From Lachnospira sp. (GTDB taxonomy: Bacteria > Bacillota > Clostridia > Lachnospirales > Lachnospiraceae): a stretch of DNA of 64,000 nucleotides. Positions 53,424-61,416 of this stretch are shown here, in pieces. The notes below the pieces were generated by a model. The model had not been told where the DNA came from. It ran no database searches and was given only the letters and a program-made list of their open reading frames with translations. Every line of letters begins with the position of its first letter. Position 1 is the first letter of the stretch. Location of the stretch: positions 1-64,000 of the forward strand of contig JAGATQ010000027.1 of assembly GCA_017621205.1 (NCBI GenBank), given 5' to 3'. The position numbers were made by a program, and so were the translations under genes.

Positions 53424-54140
53424 ATGAAGTGTGTTGGTTTAATTGGAGCGATGGAGGAAGAGGTTTCATTATTAAAGGAGGAGATGACGGATACGAGGGA
53501 GCAGAAGAAGGCAGGCATGGTTTTTGTCAAAGGGATGCTCTGGGGTGTTGAGACGGTAGCAGTGGTAAGTGGAATTGGTAAGGTTAATATGGCAATTTGT
53601 GCCCAGATACTAGTAGATGATTATAATGTAGATATTATGATAAACACTGGAGTTGCAGGAAGTCTGGATGCCACAATTGATATCGGTGATATCGTGCTTT
53701 CTAAGGAAGCACAGCAGCATGATATGGATGCTTCTCCCCTTGGAGACCCGGTTGGTGTGATTCCACGGATGGACACTTCTGTTTTTCAGGCAGATGCCGG
53801 ACTTCTTCAGGCAGCAAAGGCTGCCTGTGATAAGGTTAATACAGATATTCATTGTCATATTGGTAAGGTGTTGAGTGGTGACCAGTTTATTGCTTCGGCA
53901 CAGAAGAAGGAATATCTGGTGGAAACCTTTAAAGGACGGTGTGCAGAAATGGAGGGGGCAGCTATGGCACAGGTGGCTTATCTGAACAGGATACCATTTT
54001 TGGTGATTCGTGCAATTTCTGACAAAGCAGATAATTCCGGACACGAGGATTACTCTGTATTTGCCAAGAAGGCCATTGTACATAGTACGAATCTGTTGCG
54101 ACAATTGTATCAGGATCAAAGGGAATTGTGGGAGGTATAA
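53424..54140 (+). CDS. mtnN: 5'-methylthioadenosine/S-adenosylhomocysteine nucleosidase
   Basis: This 238-aa enzyme cleaves MTA and SAH to adenine and the thioribose sugars, recycling methyl-cycle products and feeding LuxS. GLIGAMEEEV at the N-terminus, VVSGIGKVNMA, NTGVAGSLD, EMEGAAMAQVAY and the catalytic Asp in RAISDKAD are all present. The start follows AAAGGAG. It is divergent from the TSCPD-murG pair. Confidence 0.95.
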   Translation: MKCVGLIGAMEEEVSLLKEEMTDTREQKKAGMVFVKGMLWGVETVAVVSGIGKVNMAICAQILVDDYNVDIMINTGVAGSLDATIDIGDIVLSKEAQQHDMDASPLGDPVGVIPRMDTSVFQADAGLLQAAKAACDKVNTDIHCHIGKVLSGDQFIASAQKKEYLVETFKGRCAEMEGAAMAQVAYLNRIPFLVIRAISDKADNSGHEDYSVFAKKAIVHSTNLLRQLYQDQRELWEV

Positions 54141-54169
54141 GAATAGAAAGTGAATAAGTAAAGTTATGT

Positions 54170-54199
54170 CAAGAATTGTCAGACAGTTTTCTTGTTTTG
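54170..54199 (+). terminator. Weak terminator-like hairpin after mtnN
   Basis: CAAGAA and TTCTTG pair with an imperfect middle, followed by TTTTGGG. The T-run is short, so the call is tentative. Confidence 0.35.
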
Positions 54200-54246
54200 G
54201 GATAAAAAACAGAATAATTAGCATTATTATGTTCAAAAAACAGCAC

Positions 54247-54290
54247 AAATGTTCATAACCCCTTCCAGACATTTTTTGAAATGTTCATAA
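54247..54290 (+). promoter_or_regulatory. Direct repeat upstream of the coiled-coil membrane protein gene
   Basis: AAATGTTCATAA occurs twice (54247-54258 and 54279-54290), with starts 32 bp apart, about three helical turns. Such spacing suits a DNA-binding protein contacting one face. No promoter is clear near it, and the rest of 54200-54463 shows nothing else. Confidence 0.35.
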
Positions 54291-54463
54291 AACAGGGCTC
54301 TGACATCGAATTTATATATATTTTGTCGTTATTTAGAAAATGAATCTGCTTGTCCTGTTTCTTCCTATAGCTTATGATTAAGTTATAACGAATAGAACAA
54401 CGGTGTAGAGGTTGTAGATATTTTTTCTATTATCTATGCTAGGGAGAATAAGGAGGAGATACT

Positions 54464-55504
54464 ATGGGGTATCAGTATGAATTGTGGCTGTCAAGATGGC
54501 CGATGTTGTATGTAATGGCGGGGTTATGTTTGTTTGGAATTGTTACAAAGATAATTGCTTCGGTGGGATGCCGGGGGTTATCTGTTCAGATTAGAAGGCT
54601 GTCTATGGGAAAGCCGGTGGTAAAGCATAAGCTTACAAAGAGTTTGATTGAACGATATCAGGGTTACATAAAAAAGGGGCAGAATGAAATCGATGTGGAG
54701 CATTATTTAGAAGAAGGCTTGGCGGGTGCCAGAGTTTGTGGATTTAATATGTTTCAATTGGAGAACCTGAATCTTACCATGATGGTTGTTTGTTTCACTC
54801 TGGGCGTAATTGGTGCGATGATTGCATTCTTGAACGGTTCGAGGGATAATGAGATTGTATTTATTTTCACGGCAGGACTTGCTTTAACTGGAATTAATGT
54901 CGTGGCGGAGGTGTTGTTCCGCAATGATTATCACAGGATGTATTATCTTTTGGGAATGCAGAATTATCTAACTAATGTAGTGCGTTACCGTGAGCAGGAG
55001 GAGTTATTGGAAAATGAGGAGCTTGAGCGGGCAAAATTGGAACGTAAGCAAAAGCTTGGCAAGGAAAGAAAGAAGGATAAGAAACAGCTTACTGCACAGG
55101 TGACGAAGGAGGAAAAGGAACAGCTTACTGCACAGGTAACAAAGGAGGAAAAGGAACAGCTAGGATTGATAAGGGAAGTAGAGGAGCAGCCCAAGGATGT
55201 TGTCACCTCAATAAAAAGTAAGCAGGGGCAGTTGCTGACGGAGATTGCCAAGGCTCGTCAATTAAGTGGAGAGAGAAAAAGGACGGCGGAGCAGGACGAT
55301 GACCAAGATAAGGAATTTACTTATCGTGATAGCACGCCGGCAGGAATTGCGGCTACCAAGGAGGCAGTATTTGGAAAGGCTCCCACTGTAAAAGCAGAAC
55401 AGAAGTCTGTGGCTTCGGATGAAGTACATGCCAAAGCCGGAAAAACAGAGATTGATAACGAATTGCTAGAGGATATATTAAGAAGCTTATTAATGGAGAA
55501 TTAA
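54464..55504 (+). CDS. Membrane protein with cytosolic coiled-coil tail, unknown
   Basis: This 346-aa protein has three membrane segments (about 14-34, 103-125 and 130-155). A highly charged coiled coil follows (about 180-260), with a 12-residue repeat, QLTAQVTKEEKE, present twice in a row. The tail ends in a short acidic helix (NELLEDILRSLL). No family is recognised. A good AGGAGG precedes the ATG. It is followed by the PdaA-like gene, which suggests an envelope role. Confidence 0.65.
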   Translation: MGYQYELWLSRWPMLYVMAGLCLFGIVTKIIASVGCRGLSVQIRRLSMGKPVVKHKLTKSLIERYQGYIKKGQNEIDVEHYLEEGLAGARVCGFNMFQLENLNLTMMVVCFTLGVIGAMIAFLNGSRDNEIVFIFTAGLALTGINVVAEVLFRNDYHRMYYLLGMQNYLTNVVRYREQEELLENEELERAKLERKQKLGKERKKDKKQLTAQVTKEEKEQLTAQVTKEEKEQLGLIREVEEQPKDVVTSIKSKQGQLLTEIAKARQLSGERKRTAEQDDDQDKEFTYRDSTPAGIAATKEAVFGKAPTVKAEQKSVASDEVHAKAGKTEIDNELLEDILRSLLMEN

Positions 55505-55579
55505 GGGATTCGAGAGAATAGTTATAGTTTAGTGGTTGTTTGCATACATTTTTACTAAAGAAAAGAAATGAGGTACTGT

Positions 55580-56605
55580 ATGAATTTACAGCAAAGATAT
55601 CGAAGTAAATTAATCTATGGAGTAAAAAGGATACATAATAGCAGAGCAATGGGAAGAGGTATTGGTCTTTTTCTTATGGCTCTGCTTTTGATTTGTGTCA
55701 ATGGGTGTACCATGCAAAGTTCTAAGGGTCCCAATAATGAGGTGGAGGATACCCGAGTAACCAAAGAGATGGTAAGTGGAGAGGGCAGCAAAAAGGAGGA
55801 ACAAGCGGGAACGAAAAAGAAGGGAAAGAAAAATGAGGAGACTGAGCAAAAATCTGCTCTCACCACACAGAATCGCGAGCTTTCTATGTCCTCCTATGAT
55901 GGGATATCCCATGCTTATAATTCATGGTGGTTCAAGCGGAACATGGACCATTTGCCAAGCGGTGCACAGGAGGAGATTGATATTGCCAAGTACAATGCAG
56001 TCTATGTCAGCAATAAAGCAGTACAGGGTAAGAATATAGATAAGGTGATTTATCTGACCTTTGACTGTGGTTACGATAACGGTTATACGGAAACCATGCT
56101 CGATATTCTAAAGAAGCACAAAGCACCAGCAACCTTCTTTGTAACCCAGACATATATCAGAGATTCTACAGACATAGTAAAAAGAATGAAAGAGGAGGGG
56201 CATTTTGTTGGGAATCATTCGATTACTCATCCCAACTTAAGTGATGCACCGCTTGAAAAAATTGAGGAGGAGATTCTTGGCTGTCAGGATTACATGAAAG
56301 AGGCCACTGGATATGAGATGGATTTGTTTTTCCGTCCACCGAAAGGGGAATACAGTGAATATCTTTTAAAGGTAGCACAGGATTTAGGCTATAAAACGGT
56401 GTTCTGGAGTATGGCATATCTGGATTATGATGTAAATAACCAGCCGAGTGTTGACCATGTGGTCGAACATTGGCAGAAATATTATCATCCCGGTGCAATA
56501 CCACTGATTCATAATGTGTCTTCTGCCAATGCAGCAGCGTTAGAGACCATTCTTACGAACCTTGAGAAGGAAGGGTATCGGTTTGGGAGTCTGGATGAGC
56601 TGTAG
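55580..56605 (+). CDS. PdaA-like polysaccharide deacetylase (cortex muramic delta-lactam)
   Basis: This 341-aa protein has an N-terminal hydrophobic segment ending in VNGC (possible lipobox) and a charged linker. A NodB domain follows with the PdaA-type motif LTFDCGYDNGYT, metal histidines in GNHSITHPN, RPPKGEYS and PGAIPLIHNVS. PdaA removes acetyl groups to form muramic delta-lactam in spore cortex. The C-terminal 53 nt overlap the convergent ATPase gene. ATG 55580 follows GAGG; ATG 55568 is an alternative. Confidence 0.85.
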   Translation: MNLQQRYRSKLIYGVKRIHNSRAMGRGIGLFLMALLLICVNGCTMQSSKGPNNEVEDTRVTKEMVSGEGSKKEEQAGTKKKGKKNEETEQKSALTTQNRELSMSSYDGISHAYNSWWFKRNMDHLPSGAQEEIDIAKYNAVYVSNKAVQGKNIDKVIYLTFDCGYDNGYTETMLDILKKHKAPATFFVTQTYIRDSTDIVKRMKEEGHFVGNHSITHPNLSDAPLEKIEEEILGCQDYMKEATGYEMDLFFRPPKGEYSEYLLKVAQDLGYKTVFWSMAYLDYDVNNQPSVDHVVEHWQKYYHPGAIPLIHNVSSANAAALETILTNLEKEGYRFGSLDEL

Positions 56606-57269
56606 TAGTATTTCTGCCATCCTTAATTTCTATTATCCGGCTGCATTTGTTTGCAATTTCCCGGTCATGGGTTACAATAATAATTGTTTTTCCCTCTTGG
56701 TTCAGTTTTAGAAAAATATCCATAATTTCTTGTGCTGTAGTGTAGTCTAAAGCTCCGGTAGGTTCGTCACATAAAATTACTTCTGCATTATTGACAATCG
56801 CCCGGGCTATGGCTACCCGCTGTTGTTGCCCACCGGAAAGCTTGGAGGGGTAGGTATCAATTTTCTCCTGTAATCCTACCTGGGTTAATATATTTTTTGC
56901 CATTTCTATCCGTTTTTTTCGTGAATAGGATGCATATTCCAAGGGAATCATTACATTTTGTAAAACTGTCTGATAGGGAATCAGTGCAAAATCCTGAACG
57001 ACAAATCCAAACATCCGATTGCGTAATGCTGCTCGTTCCCTTTCGGAATAGGTTGTAATATCCTTATCATTTACATAATAATGCCCGTCTGTAGGCTCAT
57101 CAACCGTTCCCAGAATATTGAGCAACGTACTTTTACCGGAACCGGAACGCCCCATAATGGCAATGCACTCTCCACGTTCTACGGAAAAAGAGATGTTTCT
57201 TAACGCTGGTACCAGAGCATCTCCCTTGCCATAATTTTTTGCTACCTCTTCTAATACTAGTAATTTCAT
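56553..57269 (-). CDS. MacB-type ABC ATPase
   Basis: This 238-aa ATPase has Walker [12 protein letters not shown], signature [14 protein letters not shown] and Walker [13 protein letters not shown]. After IIEIKDGR, where such proteins normally end, there are 17 extra residues rich in Thr and Ser. These are coded opposite the end of the deacetylase gene. It starts inside the last codons of the upstream permease gene (ATGA overlap). It powers the two half-permeases. Confidence 0.9.
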   Translation of the reverse strand: MKLLVLEEVAKNYGKGDALVPALRNISFSVERGECIAIMGRSGSGKSTLLNILGTVDEPTDGHYYVNDKDITTYSERERAALRNRMFGFVVQDFALIPYQTVLQNVMIPLEYASYSRKKRIEMAKNILTQVGLQEKIDTYPSKLSGGQQQRVAIARAIVNNAEVILCDEPTGALDYTTAQEIMDIFLKLNQEGKTIIIVTHDREIANKCSRIIEIKDGRNTTTAHPDSQTDTLPSQGS

Positions 57270-58435
57270 TCATTTCTCCTTAATTTCTGCATGATTGATT
57301 CGGAATGTAATCGCAATGTGCTGTATAGGAAAAACAGGAGGAAGCTTATCAATGACAATAATAACACCGCTAAGCGTACCTGCCCATTATAAAACGCAAT
57401 AAAGCACAGGATGTCTCCGCACAATAAAAGTAATCCAATCTGAAACAGTAAGCGGAGCAGGATATCCTTTATTTGTGCTCCACAAAGTAAATGCACTGCA
57501 TATTCTTTCTCACATTCCATCATTAGCTGAATCAGCATTCCTAAAAAACCAATGATAGAAAACACGAAAAGAATCACTCCAAATGTTCCATATTGTAAAA
57601 TACCTTCTATGGTATCCCGTTTTACATTCACTAGTTGTTTACGATAACTGCAAAAATAGCCATCATTTAATTTCTCCTCTCGGTTCACCTGTTCAATGTC
57701 GGAGAGTGTTTCCCTTCCCTTTGTGATATACAGACAATATTTTATATAGGCTTGTATACTATACACCTCATTCCTGTCTATATTGACGGGAATAATTAAT
57801 GCCCGGTTTAAGGAAACCATTTCCTTGGATTGTGTAGGAAGGGCATAAGATTGATTTTTTTTCAGGAAGCCTTTTATGAGAAAGCGTTCACCTGAATCAG
57901 ATGTAATGCAGTCGCCCAGCTTATAGTCTTTTCTATAGGCAGCCCCTACAATCGCAGGTTTTGTTTTTTTCTTCCACTCTTCCTCCGACTCAAAATAGGT
58001 TTTAAAATATGTTTCCCAGTTTGTTTCTTTTTCTGATATGGAAATCTCAAAAAACTGAAAAAAGTTTTCATTTGTCCGTATTACCTCTGCTTCCCGGTCA
58101 GAGATATCAACGGGCTGTTCATTATCTACTACAAGTCGTTTGAGGTTACTGTTTATTATAGTGTCCAGTAAATGATTCCAACTTTTCGTGTAATTACTAC
58201 GTTCTATATGTCCCGACCATTCATTGTCATTGCAATCCCATAACACATATACATCCTTTTGCTGCATGAGATGCTGAATCTGCTGATACAGGGCTTGATA
58301 GGAAGTATACTGGTGAACCATAAAACCAATTAAGAGAAGGGAGACAAAGATTTGAAGGGATTTAAAAATCATTTCTGCTGTATGGCTTTTCCACAGGGAA
58401 AAGCTGTGTCCGATATTACATAAAAATCGTTTCAT
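57266..58435 (-). CDS. FtsX-like half-permease
   Basis: This 389-aa protein has a membrane segment at about 25-43, an extracellular domain with VVDNEQPVDISDREAEVIRT, and three C-terminal segments from about residue 280. The gene overlaps its neighbours on both sides, by 20 bp at its start and 4 bp at its end, showing tight coupling. It matches the second half-permease of the locus at 33585-35929 in size and position. Confidence 0.8.
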   Translation of the reverse strand: MKRFLCNIGHSFSLWKSHTAEMIFKSLQIFVSLLLIGFMVHQYTSYQALYQQIQHLMQQKDVYVLWDCNDNEWSGHIERSNYTKSWNHLLDTIINSNLKRLVVDNEQPVDISDREAEVIRTNENFFQFFEISISEKETNWETYFKTYFESEEEWKKKTKPAIVGAAYRKDYKLGDCITSDSGERFLIKGFLKKNQSYALPTQSKEMVSLNRALIIPVNIDRNEVYSIQAYIKYCLYITKGRETLSDIEQVNREEKLNDGYFCSYRKQLVNVKRDTIEGILQYGTFGVILFVFSIIGFLGMLIQLMMECEKEYAVHLLCGAQIKDILLRLLFQIGLLLLCGDILCFIAFYNGQVRLAVLLLSLISFLLFFLYSTLRLHSESIMQKLRRNE

Positions 58436-59483
58436 GATACCCCCTTATATTGCCTAACATACCTGTTTTTTTGATTCTTTTAAGACTGCTTTCCAGTACG
58501 ATAGCCCCGATTAACCAGATACAGGCTCCGGTAATTAAAACTGCCCATGGAGAAAGGGCTGTTCCGAATAGATAGCGGCAGGAATCCAGCTGTTTTGTAT
58601 TTCTAAGACAGACAAATAACAATTCTGTAATAATTCCGCCTGTCACATAAGCACAGAAAAATAATATGTAAAACCGTTTTCTTATCAGCCGGTAAATATC
58701 CTTAAAGGTGGCTCCCGACATTCTTCGCACTCCGACTTCCTGCCGTTGTGCCAATATCCATGAAACCAGAAAGCCAATACAATTCATGCTTAATAAAATG
58801 CCGCAGATACCAATCAGTGCTGCCTGGGTATCTGCCAGAGATAAAAAGCCTTCTGTTCCATCCATGATACCAATTTCTGCATTGGGATAAGTGTCCCGTG
58901 CAAGCTGCTCTAATTCCATTAATTTATCAGTTTCCTTAGGAACCAGAATTACCCTGTCATAGTATCTGTTATCTTGTAACCCCTTGGCATCAATACTTAA
59001 ATAAAAGGGAATCTGAAACAGGGGGTCGTCCTTATCATCTACATAAGTACCAATTACTTTATATGCGACGCCCTGTTTATAGAGATAGGTAGCTCCATGT
59101 TCCTGATAACACAATTCTTCTACTCTGTTCTGATTCACAATTGCTACATTTTCATCAGAATTGTGATACGGTTCGTTAGTTCTGTTTACCTGTATCTCTT
59201 CAAAAAAGTTGTTTGTAAAAGCAATCGCCTTGACACCGAACCATGTATAATCCAAAATCATCATATCACAGGCATCTGTTTCTAACTGGGTCTTTAAATT
59301 TTTAACTGGCGTTTTTTGATAACTGGGGAAAACAAGCTGAACATAAGAGGTCTTTATAAAATCCAATGGTTTTTCCCGCTTATACTTATCCTTTAAGTAG
59401 GCAGAAAAGGCGAGAATAAGAATAATCGTACTGAATGTCAGTATCAGGAAAAGAAAACTTTCTTTTATGCGTATCTTATACAT
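58416..59483 (-). CDS. FtsX-like half-permease
   Basis: This 355-aa protein has an N-terminal membrane segment (about 10-30), an extracellular domain to about residue 210, and three C-terminal segments. The cytosolic loop EVGVRRMSGATFKDIYRLI is a typical FtsX/MacB element. It is transcribed after the small secreted protein gene and before the second half-permease. Confidence 0.82.
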   Translation of the reverse strand: MYKIRIKESFLFLILTFSTIILILAFSAYLKDKYKREKPLDFIKTSYVQLVFPSYQKTPVKNLKTQLETDACDMMILDYTWFGVKAIAFTNNFFEEIQVNRTNEPYHNSDENVAIVNQNRVEELCYQEHGATYLYKQGVAYKVIGTYVDDKDDPLFQIPFYLSIDAKGLQDNRYYDRVILVPKETDKLMELEQLARDTYPNAEIGIMDGTEGFLSLADTQAALIGICGILLSMNCIGFLVSWILAQRQEVGVRRMSGATFKDIYRLIRKRFYILFFCAYVTGGIITELLFVCLRNTKQLDSCRYLFGTALSPWAVLITGACIWLIGAIVLESSLKRIKKTGMLGNIRGYHETIFM

Positions 59484-59558
59484 AGTTCATCCTTTCATGA
59501 AGCATTACAAAAGGGGAAATGTATATTCTATAACAATTCCCCTAAATATGATATATGT

Positions 59559-59891
59559 TTAATAATATGTCCACTTCCATGTACCATAGGCTGTCTCAGA
59601 AGGATTGTTTACTTTTTGAAGTTTTATTTCCTTTGTATCTGAAGTAGATTTTGTTTTGTTGTAAGAACCTTCTCTTAAATTGATAGTAACCTTTTTAACA
59701 CGCCAACCTTTAACCAGTCCATAATCGTTGTTTGGTGCTGGATATCCTGGTGTCATATAAGCACGTACAAAAACATAAGCACCACTTCTTCCGGATTCGG
59801 CAAAGAACAAGGTTCTTGCACTACATCCAATACCCATTAGAAAAACACATAATAATACAAATATGCCAATTTTCTTTGCTGCCTTTTTCAA
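59559..59891 (-). CDS. Small secreted protein, bacteriocin-like context
   Basis: This 110-aa protein has a signal peptide (KKAAKKIGIFVLLCVFLMGIG) and a mature part of about 85 residues with many aromatic and basic residues, ending in GTWKWTYY. No domain is recognised. The only usable start in frame is TTG 59891, because a TGA lies directly upstream; AAAGGG is 9 nt away. It leads the operon of two half-permeases and an ATPase, exactly as in the locus at 33171-36621. Confidence 0.65.
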   Translation of the reverse strand: MKKAAKKIGIFVLLCVFLMGIGCSARTLFFAESGRSGAYVFVRAYMTPGYPAPNNDYGLVKGWRVKKVTINLREGSYNKTKSTSDTKEIKLQKVNNPSETAYGTWKWTYY

Positions 59892-60139
59892 TCATATCAT
59901 CCCTTTCTTTAATATTGTATATGTAAAACGATTATATGAATATATTGTAGCATAATAAAACGGCATTTGTCAAATAAAGTTTAATATTGTGAGTTTTTGC
60001 TTAATTCAAATGATTTTTGAATTTGATTCAAGATAAACTACCCTACATGCTGTCAATTCTGTCTTATGTTGTATTTTAAAAGAAAAGAGAATATAATATG
60101 ATATTAGAACCAAAATCAGATTTATTTATGGAGGAAACT

Positions 60140-60607
60140 ATGAGCTTTTATACTACGAATGAATTAACCACCTTTGATTTTTCCCAGAGTGCTGTCATTT
60201 CGATGAGACTTAAGGGAAATGAATTTCTGATTACTGTAAGCGATGTTATTATATCTGAAAAAAACAGCCAGAATCAGGAGCTTCGCAGCATGGGAACAGA
60301 TGAGATGACAATAAAATTTATGGATATAGACGAGTTTCAGTTTGTTCTGGATGGTTACACGCTTTATAATATGGATGACACAGTATCGGAGAAAAGGGAG
60401 GACAAGCTGCTTGACCGGGAGAAGTATGAACCCTTGATGAAGGAGCTTTGTGGCTGCCCGATTTACCAGATAGAGAAAAAGGGCGGGGGCTATTGTATTT
60501 ATATTGATACGGATGAGCAGAAGGAAAGCTATACGATTCGGATAACTGCTTCACAGGATAAGGAGGAGTGGGAGAGGTTTCGGAATCTTCCGGCGGAATA
60601 TAGGTAG
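60140..60607 (+). CDS. Protein of unknown function
   Basis: This 155-aa protein has no signal peptide or membrane segment. The N-terminal half is predicted beta-rich (VISMRLKGNEFLITVSDVIIS) and the C-terminal half mixed (GGYCIYIDTDEQKESYTIRI). No family is recognised. ATG 60140 follows TATGGAGG; the longer frame from 60098 has no ribosome site. A family-3 element begins 26 bp after the stop. Confidence 0.65.
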   Translation: MSFYTTNELTTFDFSQSAVISMRLKGNEFLITVSDVIISEKNSQNQELRSMGTDEMTIKFMDIDEFQFVLDGYTLYNMDDTVSEKREDKLLDREKYEPLMKELCGCPIYQIEKKGGGYCIYIDTDEQKESYTIRITASQDKEEWERFRNLPAEYR

Positions 60608-60632
60608 GTAAATGTTTATGTGAATTTCAGAC

Positions 60633-60868
60633 GGCATAAAACCGGAAGGTACTATAAATTGGTTCCGTTGTTCGGGAATAAGTATTTCTATGATATTCCC
60701 ATGAGGTATTATGTGTTGGCGCAACCGCCGCCCATTCGCCATCCATGGCTCAGGGGGCGGCTTTTCGGGACGTCCAGTCCCGAAATAGCTGGGTATTAGT
60801 GGGGAATATCAAGAAATACTAATTCCCTGCCAAAGTCACCAATTTATAGTACCTTCCGGTTTTATGCC
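60633..60868 (-). repeat. Family-3 palindromic element, copy G
   Basis: Arms of 31 bp (60633-60663 and 60838-60868) pair without a single mismatch. The core holds hairpins GCCGCCC/GGGCGGC (60727-60733 and 60755-60761) and TTTCGGGAC/GTCCCGAAA (60763-60785). The element at 61083-61320 is the same in reverse orientation, with matched changes in both hairpins and a largely different arm sequence. The strand given is relative to copy H. Confidence 0.9.
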
Positions 60869-61082
60869 TTTTGAAGTTGCAGATTATCCCACATAGTAAT
60901 TCCAATAATTTAAGTAGTTAGTTCTATATTTCTTAAAATAAGTAGTCATATTTATTCTACTCACATTTCGCACATAAAAAAGCACTGTTAGAATATATTA
61001 TATGTTATATATGTAATGTGTTACAACAGCCGGTTTCTGTTTACTTCCACTTGTTAAAAAATAATTTATTATACTTTGGAGA

Positions 61083-61320
61083 GGCATGGAAGGGGGATGT
61101 ACTCTATTCTTGGTGACTTTGGAAGGGAATTAGTATTTCTTGATATTCCCTTTTAAAATTAGCAATTTCGGAACAGGATGTTCCGAAAAGACGCCCCCTG
61201 AGCCATGGATGGCGAATGGGCGTCGGTTGCGTCAAAAACCATTCCCATCATGGGAATATCATAGAAATACTTATTCCCGAACAACGGAACCAAGAATAGA
61301 GTACATTCCCCTTCCATGCC
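61083..61320 (+). repeat. Family-3 palindromic element, copy H
   Basis: Arms of 32 bp (61083-61114 and 61289-61320) pair with one mismatch. Core hairpins are TTTCGGAAC/GTTCCGAAA (61166-61188) and GACGCCC/GGGCGTC (61190-61196 and 61218-61224). The 21-nt loop of the latter is identical in copy G. It lies about 96 bp before the topoisomerase B gene. Between G and H (60869-61082) only AT-rich sequence is seen. Confidence 0.9.
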
Positions 61321-61416
61321 ATTTAAATTCCCTAAATCTATTTTTATAACAACATCCCCCCCTTGATTCCCGAACACATGTGTGATAAAATGAAGCGGTT
61401 GGAAAGGAGTATTATT

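Noticed and set aside
61140..61349. Short frame in element H whose peptide also appears in element G (60551-60742)
   Set aside because: The similarity follows from the duplicated core. Substitutions keep base pairing rather than codons, and no start signal is present.
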